From Magnetospirillum sp902729445 (GTDB lineage Bacteria > Pseudomonadota > Alphaproteobacteria > Rhodospirillales > Magnetospirillaceae), in the NCBI RefSeq assembly GCF_902729445.1, contig NZ_CACVCE010000003.1, forward strand, positions 1 through 64,000: a stretch of 64,000 nucleotides of DNA, read 5' to 3'. The notes under the pieces were generated by a model. It did not search any database. It was not told where the DNA came from and was given only the letters and a program-made list of their open reading frames with translations. The position numbers were made by a program, and so were the translations under genes. Positions 57,487 to 64,000 of the stretch are shown piece by piece. Every line of letters starts with the position of its first letter. The stretch's first letter is position 1.

Positions 57487-58641
57487 TTAGACCGCGGGCA
57501 GGGCGACGGTGGCGGCGGCCTGGCAGGCGATGCCCTCGCGCCGGCCGGTGAAGCCCAGGCCCTCGGTGGTGGTGGCCTTGACGCTGACCCGGGATTGGGA
57601 AATCCCCAGGATTTCGGCGATGCGGGCGCGGATGGCCGCCCGGTGCGGCCCGACCTTGGGGCGTTCGCAGATCACCGTCACATCGACATGGACGATGCGG
57701 CCGCCTTTGGCTTCGACCAGACTGGCGGCATGGGTCAGGAAACGGTCGGACGACGCACCTTTCCAGCGCGGATCGCTGGGCGGGAAGTGGTGGCCGATAT
57801 CGCCGGCCCCGATGGTGCCCAGCAAGGAATCGGTCAGCGCGTGCAAAGCCACGTCGGCGTCGGAATGACCCTCGAGCGTCTGGTCGTGGGGGACCAACAC
57901 TCCGCCCAGCCACAGCCCTGATCCCGGTTTGAAGCGGTGAACGTCGAAGCCGGTCGCCATGCGGGTCTCGAACATGCCCTGGAAACGGGCCTCGGCGCGT
58001 TCCAGGTCGGCATTGGTGGTGATCTTGACGTTGTCCTCGGCCCCCTCGACCAGGGCAACGCTCAGGCCGCAGGCCTCGGCCACCGCCGCGTCGTCGGTCA
58101 GTTCGCGCCCGGCCTGGGCCCGATGGGCGGCCAGGATGTCGGCGAAGCGGAAGCCTTGCGGCGTCTGCGCCCGCCACAGGCCGGAACGGTCGACGGTGGC
58201 GCCGATCAGGCCGTCTTGGCCGCGCTTCAGGGTATCGACCACCGGCAGTGCCGGAATGGCGCCCGGCTGGGCGGCCAGGGCGGCGACGACCCGACCGACG
58301 GTGCCGGGATCGACGAAGGGGCGGGCGCCGTCATGGATCAGCACCAGATCGGGGGAAAGGCCAGTCAGGCTTTCCAGCCCCAGCCGCACCGAATCCTGGC
58401 GGGTGGCGCCGCCATGGGCCGGGTCCAGCAGGCCCAGGCCGGCGGCGGCTCGGTCGTAAAGCTCGCGATCGTCGGGATGGATGACCACCCGGACGGCGGA
58501 AATGACCGGATCGGACGCCAGGGCCGCCAGGGTGTGGCGCAAGACCGGCCGCCCGGCCAGGTCGCGATATTGTTTGGGGATGGCCCCTGCCATGCGGTGT
58601 CCGCGCCCCGCCGCCACCACCAGCGCCACTACTTTCGCCAT
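57487..58641 (-). CDS. ispDF: IspD-IspF fusion of the MEP isoprenoid pathway
   Basis: 384 aa from the ATG giving MAKVVALVVAAGRGHRMAGA. The IspD half (about 1-225) is the MEP cytidylyltransferase with AAGRGHRM and HDGARPF; the IspF half (about 228-384) starts MATGFDVHRFKPGSGLWLGG, has GHSDADVALHALTDSLLG and ends in GLGFTGRREGIACQAAATV. It performs steps 3 and 5 of the MEP route that supplies the farnesyl units used by hpnCDE. The fusion is common in Alphaproteobacteria. Confidence 0.95.
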   Translation of the reverse strand: MAKVVALVVAAGRGHRMAGAIPKQYRDLAGRPVLRHTLAALASDPVISAVRVVIHPDDRELYDRAAAGLGLLDPAHGGATRQDSVRLGLESLTGLSPDLVLIHDGARPFVDPGTVGRVVAALAAQPGAIPALPVVDTLKRGQDGLIGATVDRSGLWRAQTPQGFRFADILAAHRAQAGRELTDDAAVAEACGLSVALVEGAEDNVKITTNADLERAEARFQGMFETRMATGFDVHRFKPGSGLWLGGVLVPHDQTLEGHSDADVALHALTDSLLGTIGAGDIGHHFPPSDPRWKGASSDRFLTHAASLVEAKGGRIVHVDVTVICERPKVGPHRAAIRARIAEILGISQSRVSVKATTTEGLGFTGRREGIACQAAATVALPAV

Positions 58642-58747
58642 CAGCACGCCATCCTGCCTGTTCGGCGGCAAATCTATGCCGGCCGCGCGTGCTTGCCAAG
58701 TGGACGAGCATCTTTGCCTGGGCGGAAACAATGGTATAGTCGCCGCC

Positions 58748-59542
58748 ATGTCGGGTTCGATCCTTCTCAACCTTCTGGCCCTGGTCAGCCTGCTTCCCGC
58801 CGCCTTGCTGGCGTTTCGACCAGTGGCGGCGCGCGACGGCGTGTTCTGGGGCGTGATCATCTTCGCCGCCGCCGGCTCGGGCGCGTGGGCCTGGCTGCAA
58901 TTGTCGCAATCCTGGCAGACCGACCTGGGTGTGGCCCTGTGGGTCAGCATCGCCACCACCGTGCTGTTGTTCGCCGCCCTGGCGGCCTTTTCCCGGGTCG
59001 GATGGCGCCTGGCGCCGCTGGTGATGCCCTATCTGCTGCTGCTGGGCCTGTTGGCCTCGGTAATCAGCGGGCACGGGCAGCCGATGGTGGCCAGCGCTCC
59101 GGCTGTGTGGCTGGACCTGCATATCCTGGTGTCGGTGCTGACCTATGGGCTTTTGACCCTGGCGGCCATGGCCTCGCTGGCGGTATTCCTGCAGGAGCGG
59201 GCCCTGAAGAAGAAGCGCCCCGGCCCGTTGACCCGCATGCTGCCGGCGGTGGTCGAGGGCGAATCTTTGAACGGACGCCTGTTGATGGCCGGCCAGATCA
59301 TTCTGGGGCTGGGGATCGCCACCGGCATGGCCACCCAGTATTTCGAAACCGGATCATTGCTGCGCCTGGACCACAAGGCGCTGTTGTCGCTGGTGTCGTT
59401 CGCCCTGATCGGCGCGTTGCTGCTGGGTCACCGGGTCTGCGGCGTGCGCGGCCGCCTGGCCGCCCGCGTGGTGTTGGCGGCCTATCTGCTGGTCACCTTG
59501 GCCTATCCCGGCGTCAAGTTCGTCACCCAGGTCCTGCTGTAA
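58748..59542 (+). CDS. CcsA/YpjD-family membrane protein
   Basis: 264 aa, eight hydrophobic segments. The signature WLDLHILVSVLTYGLLTLAA and the late RLDHKALLSLVSFALIG with His residues resemble cytochrome c assembly proteins of the CcsA group (COG4137). A role in haem transport or cytochrome maturation is inferred only. Confidence 0.75.
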   Translation: MSGSILLNLLALVSLLPAALLAFRPVAARDGVFWGVIIFAAAGSGAWAWLQLSQSWQTDLGVALWVSIATTVLLFAALAAFSRVGWRLAPLVMPYLLLLGLLASVISGHGQPMVASAPAVWLDLHILVSVLTYGLLTLAAMASLAVFLQERALKKKRPGPLTRMLPAVVEGESLNGRLLMAGQIILGLGIATGMATQYFETGSLLRLDHKALLSLVSFALIGALLLGHRVCGVRGRLAARVVLAAYLLVTLAYPGVKFVTQVLL

Positions 59543-59702
59543 CCTCGGTCAGGGTGACGAAAATGAAACCGCCGACGATGGCGGTGAACAAGGTGACCGC
59601 GACCAGCCCCTTCCAGCCCAGCGCCTGCTGGCGGAACAACAATCCGGCGGTGGTCAGGATCGCCACCATGCCGAAAGCCACCGCGATCTGTGAATCGTTC
59701 AT
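59523..59702 (-). CDS. Small membrane protein
   Basis: 59 aa from ATG giving MNDSQIAVAFGMVAILTTAG, with two hydrophobic stretches (residues ~7-24 and 34-54). It overlaps the 3' end of the CcsA-like gene by 20 bp. No family recognised. Confidence 0.4.
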   Translation of the reverse strand: MNDSQIAVAFGMVAILTTAGLLFRQQALGWKGLVAVTLFTAIVGGFIFVTLTEVTAGPG

Positions 59703-59776
59703 CGGGTCCCTCCCTGTCATCGGCGATCAGGGTGAGCGATCGCCAAGGTCGGCGCCGTGATGACGGTCAAGCAATG

Positions 59777-59803
59777 AAAAAGGGGGCCGATGGCCCCCTT
59801 TCC
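59777..59803 (-). terminator. Terminator of the small lipoprotein gene
   Basis: AAAGGGGGCC / GGCCCCCTTT stem with a GAT loop; followed by TTTTT when read leftward. Confidence 0.85.
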
Positions 59804-59824
59804 CCGAAACAGCGCGGAACCGGC

Positions 59825-60022
59825 CTACTTGGCCTTGTTCCAGGCGCAATATTCCTTCTTGGCGCGCGGGTCGGTGAACGCCCCCTTGTCGTCCGACAGC
59901 TGGCGCCACGCGACCGATCCGTCCGGCATGCACACCGGGTCGAAGAAGGAACCGGCCGGTTCGCCACGGCCGGCACAGGCAGCCAGGGCAAGGGTAAGCC
60001 CGAGAGCAGCAATAACCTTCAT
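59825..60022 (-). CDS. Small lipoprotein
   Basis: 65 aa from ATG giving MKVIAALGLTLALAACAGRG, with lipobox LAAC. The mature part has two Cys (VCMPDG, YCAWN). Monocistronic with its own terminator. Function unknown. Confidence 0.7.
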   Translation of the reverse strand: MKVIAALGLTLALAACAGRGEPAGSFFDPVCMPDGSVAWRQLSDDKGAFTDPRAKKEYCAWNKAK

Positions 60023-60139
60023 GCATGTCCTCCTTCGTAAAGTCATCAATCAGACGCAATAACGCGCCGCGCGATCATTAGGAGCCGATTCCGCTAAAGA
60101 GTCTAGAGGGGTTCTGGAAAAATCCGCCCTTGGGCCTTG

Positions 60140-60904
60140 TCAGTTCAACCGGAAACCGTGCCGAGCGAAGATTCCCTTCGCCTCGGGGCCGGCCAGGAAG
60201 GCCAGGAACGCCTTGGCGGCCGGGGAAGGGGGGGCGGCCACCAAGGCCGCCGGATAGACCACCGGGGCATGCAGGTTGGCCGGGAAGGTGGCCAGCACCT
60301 TGACCTTCCTCGACATCGCCGCGTCGGTGGCATAGACCACCCCCAGCGGCACCTCACCGCGTTCGACCAAGGCCAGGGCGGCGCGGACGCTATCGACGCG
60401 GGCCAGCTTCGGCTCAATCTGGTTCCATTGCCCCAGCGCCTGGAAGGCCTGGCGGGCATATTTCCCCACCGGAACGTGATCGGGGTCGCCGGTGACGATG
60501 CGGCCGTCGCCGGCGAGCTTGGCCAGCGAGGTGGCGGAATCGATGGCCACCCCGGAAAGCTTCGAATCGCTGGGCGCGATCAGGACCAGGCTGTTGCCGA
60601 ACAGGTTCATGCGGCTGGCCGGGTCGATCAGCCGGCGCGAGGCCAGGTAATCCATCCATTCCAGGTCGGCCGAGATGAACAGGTGGGCCGGCGATCCGTT
60701 TTCGATCTGCTTGGCCAGGCCCGACGACGCGGCGAAGGACGGCTTGATCCGCCCCTGGCCGGTGGCGGCGAAACGCTCGCCCACCTCGGTCAGGGCGTTG
60801 GTCAGCGAGGCGGCGGCAAACACCGTCACCTCCTGCGCGGCCACCGGGCCGGCGGCGGCGCAGCCCATCAGGATCAGCGTCAAGGCGTGCAAAAGGCGCT
60901 TCAT
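60140..60904 (-). CDS. modA: Molybdate ABC transporter substrate-binding protein
   Basis: 254 aa from ATG giving MKRLLHALTLILMGCAAAGP, signal peptide cleaved near VAAQ. The binding protein has VTVFAAASLTNALTEVGERF and FAASSGLAKQIENGSPAHLF plus VPVGKYARQAF, conserved ModA motifs for oxyanion binding. No modB or modC is adjacent here. Preceded on the same strand by a ModE-type regulator 73 bp upstream. Confidence 0.92.
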   Translation of the reverse strand: MKRLLHALTLILMGCAAAGPVAAQEVTVFAAASLTNALTEVGERFAATGQGRIKPSFAASSGLAKQIENGSPAHLFISADLEWMDYLASRRLIDPASRMNLFGNSLVLIAPSDSKLSGVAIDSATSLAKLAGDGRIVTGDPDHVPVGKYARQAFQALGQWNQIEPKLARVDSVRAALALVERGEVPLGVVYATDAAMSRKVKVLATFPANLHAPVVYPAALVAAPPSPAAKAFLAFLAGPEAKGIFARHGFRLN

Positions 60905-60977
60905 CGGTGCAACCCCCTGGTCGGCGAGCGATATCCAGTCAGATATCATATCCGGATGGATACAGCAACCTTGTCGG

Positions 60978-61376
60978 TCAGGAGCAAGCGGCCGGGGACT
61001 TCTTGCCGGTGCACCCTTCAGGGGCTTGCGGCAGTTCGTCGGCCAGCAAAAGTTCCATCCGGGCCAGTTCATCGGCCACGGCGGCCTGGGCCTTGCTTTC
61101 GATGGCGCGGTAAAGGTCCAGGACTTCCCGGCCGGTGGCGGTCAGGGTGGCGCCTGCGACCGAGGTCGCCAGGACCGGCTGTTTCAGGGCGCGGTTCAAC
61201 TCGTCGATCAGCAGCCAGGCGCGGCGATAGGACATGCCCTGATCCTTGGCGGCGGCGGTGATCGAGCCGCACCGGTCGATGGCGGCCAACAGATCGGCCT
61301 TTCCCGGCCCCAGGGCGGCGAAGGAGCACAGGCGAATGCGCAATTTCAACGAACGCTTATGACGATGCTCGGCCAT
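60978..61376 (-). CDS. ModE-type regulator (N-terminal HTH only)
   Basis: 132 aa. LysR-like winged HTH of the ModE group: FAALGPGKADLLAAIDRCGS, ITAAAKDQGMSYRRAWLLID. The molybdate-binding mop domains of full ModE are absent, so it is the short HTH-only class. It probably controls modA; an AT-rich GATATCATATCC stretch between them could be the operator. Confidence 0.85.
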   Translation of the reverse strand: MAEHRHKRSLKLRIRLCSFAALGPGKADLLAAIDRCGSITAAAKDQGMSYRRAWLLIDELNRALKQPVLATSVAGATLTATGREVLDLYRAIESKAQAAVADELARMELLLADELPQAPEGCTGKKSPAACS

Positions 61377-61392
61377 GCGAGGTCCCCGGAAA

Positions 61393-61637
61393 TCAATGAG
61401 ACGACGGGCCGTTGAAAGCGGATTTGAGCGCGCTTTCCAGCGGATCGAGGTCGTCTTGGATTACACCCCAGATACGCCGGGTATTGGTACGGAAATACTC
61501 GTGCACAGGAAGAGAACCGAGCGGACGACGACGGGATTGTTCTCGAAGGCGGCAAGGTTCATGCCCTCGGTGCCGGCCTGGATATCGGCGATGGCCGCAA
61601 GAATGTCTGCGATCCGATCCCGGTGCCCGCGCGGCAT
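61393..61637 (-). pseudogene. HepT toxin remnant with internal deletion
   Basis: It starts MPRGHRDRIADILAAIADIQ, TGATG-overlapping mntA, and reads HepT-like to about AAFENNPVVVRS. After that the matching C-terminal part, VHEYFRTNTRRIWGVIQDDL, lies in another frame. About 40 residues normally containing the Arg of the R-x4-6-H motif are missing. The junction is near 61520-61535. Unlikely to be an active RNase. Confidence 0.75.
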
Positions 61638-61939
61638 CAGAACACCCGGACCTGATCGTGCTCGAACGCTTCCCGCACGGCGGGGCGAAACGAATCGACC
61701 TCGCCCAGATCAACGGGACGGCCGAGCACATCTTCCAGCAGCAGCCGAGTGTCCTCCATGCGGATCAGCGAGAACGAGCGGCCGGGTTCGATCTCGACGG
61801 CAATGTCGATGTCGCTGTCGTCGCGCGCCTCCTCGCGGGCCAGCGACCCGAACAGCGACAGATGCGCGATGCCACGACGGCGAAGTTCGGGTTCGGTCGC
61901 CTTGATCTGCTGGACGACGTGTTGAAGAGTGGCGGCCAT
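61637..61939 (-). CDS. MNT-family nucleotidyltransferase (MntA-like antitoxin)
   Basis: 100 aa with LSLFGSLAREEARDDSDIDI, the GSxxR...DxD active site. In HepT-MNT systems MntA neutralises HepT by adenylylating it. Its partner downstream is truncated, so it is probably an orphan. Confidence 0.85.
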   Translation of the reverse strand: MAATLQHVVQQIKATEPELRRRGIAHLSLFGSLAREEARDDSDIDIAVEIEPGRSFSLIRMEDTRLLLEDVLGRPVDLGEVDSFRPAVREAFEHDQVRVF

Positions 61940-62091
61940 TGAGGTTTCGTCTGTTGCTGGTCAAACTGCTTGATCAAGGATAGGGCGGGGCGGCGCTGGC
62001 CGCAAGGAGGAGAGGGTGCCCGAAAATGCGCGGTCAAAACCTTCCCTGGTTAAGGGTACTGTCACCGAAACTAGAAGGATCGGGGCCAGGG

Positions 62092-62119
62092 GAAATGGGG
62101 TCAGAGTCCATTTCCCGCT
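62092..62119. repeat. Hairpin repeat, left copy
   Basis: Near-identical (27/28) to 63166-63193. GGAAATGG and CCATTTCC form an 8-bp stem around GGTCAGAGT. It resembles REP elements with a GGGTCAGAGT core. Confidence 0.65.
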
Positions 62120-62238
62120 AGCCCATTTCTGCAACATCGATGCAACGCCGCTCGACGGTGGTTTCGCCTGTCTTTCCGCCCCTTCCGTCCTTCGCCCTTC
62201 GGTGGCAGGATGCGGTCGAAGTTTGATCGAGGGGTGAT

Positions 62239-63111
62239 ATGTCCAACTACACCAGAGCCGAACGCATCCTGTTGAAGACCCACCCTGAGTACACCGAGAA
62301 ATGGGTGCAGAACCTTATTGCCGAAGACCCCTCCATTCTCGGGCTGGGCGATTTGGTGTTTCGGCAAAGCGAGCGGACTCAGCCTCGGGCTGGTCGCCTT
62401 GACCTGTTGCTCCAAGACCCAGACACGAAACGCCGCTACGAGGTTGAGTTGCAGTTGGGGGCCACGGACGAAGCCCACATCATCCGTACCATCGAGTATT
62501 GGGACATCGAACGGAAACGTTATCCCCAGTACGACCACTGTGCGGTCATCGTCGCTGAGGACATAACCAGCCGCTTCCTTAACGTGGTCTCGCTGTTCAA
62601 CGGAACGATACCGCTTGTGGCAATCCAGATGCAGGCGTTCAAGGTGGGCGAACACATCACCTTGGTCTTTACGACCGTAGTGGATGAAATGAGCCGTGGG
62701 CTGATAGACGAGGACGAGGAACAAGAAACTGCTCCTGCCGACCGATCCTTCTGGGAGCAAAAAGGGAGTCAATTGGCTGTCGGCATGGTCGACAAACTCT
62801 TTGAGATAATTAAAGAATTCGATGCTGGCTTGGTTCTTAAATACAACAGGTCGTACATCGGTTTGGCGAGGACGGGACGGGCAAACAACTTCGTCACCTT
62901 CCGCCCTCAACGCCGCTCGCTCGTTCTTGAAGTCAAATTGCCACAGTCTCAGGAAGTTGATGCAGAAATTGAAGCGTCTGGCATGGAGACATTGACATAC
63001 AACAATACTTGGAAGTTCTACCAGCTTCCATTGTCGAACGGAGACATTGAGAAGCATGGCGATCTGCTCAAGAGGCTGATGAAGCAGGCTTATGACTATC
63101 GGAACGGCTGA
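62239..63111 (+). CDS. PD-(D/E)XK-like predicted nuclease
   Basis: 290 aa. The core RAGRLDLLLQDPDTKRRYEV followed by ELQLG fits the D...ExE/Q pattern of PD-(D/E)XK enzymes (D at ~54, E at ~68-70). N-terminal LLKTHPEYTEKWVQNLIAED recalls NucS/DUF91-like proteins. C-terminal half is alpha/beta and unassigned. Bracketed by two direct hairpin repeats. AT content is somewhat higher than that of neighbouring chromosomal genes. Confidence 0.6.
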   Translation: MSNYTRAERILLKTHPEYTEKWVQNLIAEDPSILGLGDLVFRQSERTQPRAGRLDLLLQDPDTKRRYEVELQLGATDEAHIIRTIEYWDIERKRYPQYDHCAVIVAEDITSRFLNVVSLFNGTIPLVAIQMQAFKVGEHITLVFTTVVDEMSRGLIDEDEEQETAPADRSFWEQKGSQLAVGMVDKLFEIIKEFDAGLVLKYNRSYIGLARTGRANNFVTFRPQRRSLVLEVKLPQSQEVDAEIEASGMETLTYNNTWKFYQLPLSNGDIEKHGDLLKRLMKQAYDYRNG

Positions 63112-63165
63112 CAACCGCTTTGGGGTCGCAGGAGGCAATGCGATTCGCACTGTTAGAGGGGCAGA

Positions 63166-63193
63166 GAAATGGGGGCAGAGTCCATTTCCCGCT
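63166..63193. repeat. Hairpin repeat, right copy
   Basis: Direct copy of the 62092-62119 unit with one substitution (G for T in the loop). Its stem is GAAATGG / CCATTTC. The spacing of the two copies is 1074 bp, enclosing one gene. Confidence 0.65.
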
Positions 63194-63477
63194 CAGCCGC
63201 CGGGACGGCGCGACACACGTGGATTTCCCCCTGACGCCCGAAGGTCGAGAACTGGTTTCGATTGAAATTTGGCGGAGAGCTCGTGCCGAACCTTCTCGGA
63301 TTTAAAATCAATGCTTTACCCCACCTCCAAATTTACGGTTCCGGTGCGCAGTGCACTCAATATCGCCCTCACAAACCCGCACCACGGTCGGGATTGCCGC
63401 CTTCGGCGTCGTTCGGGCGCGCGTCATCAGCGCGCCCTCACCGAACCCGGTGGGGTCTTCGCCGAACCGCATCCACC
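63194..63477. other. Intergenic region, no gene seen
   Basis: Overlapping short frames exist in several readings, but none has a good start, conserved motif or consistent codon use. Confidence 0.4.
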
Positions 63478-63511
63478 AAAAAAGCCCCAAGGCTCGCCTT
63501 GGGGCTTTTTT
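63478..63511 (-). terminator. Terminator of tRNA-Ser
   Basis: Stem AAGCCCCAAGG / CCTTGGGGCTT with CTCG loop, flanked by A- and T-runs; immediately after the tRNA on the minus strand. Confidence 0.9.
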
Positions 63512-63600
63512 GGCGGATGGGGTGGGATTCGAACCCACGGTAGGGTCGCCCCTACGCCGGTTTTCAAGACCGGTGCCTTAAACCGCTCGGCCACCCATCC
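63511..63600 (-). tRNA. tRNA-Ser (anticodon UGA)
   Basis: 90 nt with CCA. Acceptor stem GGATGGG / CCCATCC, discriminator G, anticodon loop CTTGAAA (TGA at 34-36) and a long variable arm typical of serine tRNAs. Confidence 0.95.
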
Positions 63601-63652
63601 GCGATGCGCCCCTTTGTAGCGGCACGGGCGGTCCAGGGCAAGACAGCGGGCG

Positions 63653-64000
63653 CTAAGAAGACGCCGCCGCCACGTAGCGGGCCAGCTTGGTGTCTTCCGC
63701 GACAGTGTGGCTGACAAACCACTGAAACAGGAACCGGCTCATGTCGGTGGCCCGCGCGGAATCGACGATGATCGATTCGATGTACTGGCGCAGCTCGTTC
63801 AGCAGGCTGATGTGAATCTGGTGGTGGTGGTCGAAGTCGGGATAGCCGACATCCAGCATCAGCGTCTCTTCGCTGTAGAAATGAAAATCGGCGTATTTGA
63901 AGATCTCGGTGGCGGTGCGGCGCAGCCGGTCGGGCAACGCGTCGCTTTCGGCCTCGGCGCCGAATTGGCTGACCAGATCAAGAAAGACCCGGTGCTCGAA
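63653..64000 (-). CDS. Bacteriohemerythrin-like protein, 5' end beyond window
   Basis: At least 115 residues and open to the window edge. Iron-ligand pattern: FEHRVF at the edge, FHFYSEETLM (HxxxE), YPDFDHHHQIH, and VSHTVAEDTKLARYV (H...D). This four-helix hemerythrin fold binds a di-iron centre and O2. The full N-terminus is outside the window. Confidence 0.8.
   Translation of the reverse strand, partial: FEHRVFLDLVSQFGAEAESDALPDRLRRTATEIFKYADFHFYSEETLMLDVGYPDFDHHHQIHISLLNELRQYIESIIVDSARATDMSRFLFQWFVSHTVAEDTKLARYVAAASS

Overview
The window reads as about 64 kb of a GC-rich alphaproteobacterial chromosome. Gene content and order (yajC-secD-secF, hpnCDE, nrdR-ribD-ribE-ribBA-ribH-nusB-thiL, rpmF-plsX-fabH-ihfA-merR-tRNA-Pro, an ispDF fusion, the ubiquinol-cytochrome c chaperone with DUF177, a MucR/Ros regulator) fit a Rhodospirillales member, probably Magnetospirillum-like. 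This is inference from families and synteny; no rRNA and no magnetosome genes are present.

Bases 1-6.8 kb: two intergenic hairpin repeats, a cluster of small TerB-like helical proteins (three clear tandem relatives plus a possible fourth), an HNH nuclease overlapping a DUF454 membrane protein, an unknown HTH protein, a BON-domain exported protein, an EamA transporter and a LysM/M23 lipoprotein. 6.7-23 kb: a DUF815 ATPase, the Sec accessory operon, pal, sodB, hopanoid squalene synthesis (hpnCDE), a GH17-like membrane protein, hemB, metY, an HIBYL-CoA hydrolase-like enzyme and mucR. 23-38.4 kb: rpiB-glyA, the riboflavin cluster with nusB and thiL, a membrane H+-pyrophosphatase behind a near-consensus promoter, bamE, and the fatty-acid/phospholipid cluster ending in tRNA-Pro(GGG).

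38.47-55.95 kb: a plasmid-like integrative element inserted in the tRNA-Pro gene. It is bounded by ~95-bp imperfect direct repeats of the tRNA 3' part plus its terminator. It carries a tyrosine integrase, paired GGGGTAAC repeats near both ends, an iteron origin, a Rep_3 initiator, a replication-relaxation protein, a conjugation-type ATPase, a serine recombinase, an AlpA regulator, a possible ADP-ribosyltransferase-fold protein, a 1663-aa Type ISP-like restriction-modification enzyme and a PIN toxin-antitoxin pair. The initiator, the recombinase and the ATPase are each interrupted by one lesion (TGA, TGA, frameshift), while the R-M, TA and integrase genes are intact. This suggests a plasmid that has settled in the chromosome and is kept for its defence and addiction cargo.

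55.99-64 kb: chromosome resumes with a GT-B glycosyltransferase, cutA, ispDF, a CcsA-like membrane protein, small lipoprotein and membrane genes, modA with a ModE-type regulator, a HepT/MNT pair whose HepT carries an internal deletion, a PD-(D/E)XK-like nuclease gene bracketed by two nearly identical hairpin repeats, tRNA-Ser(UGA), and a hemerythrin gene cut by the window edge.
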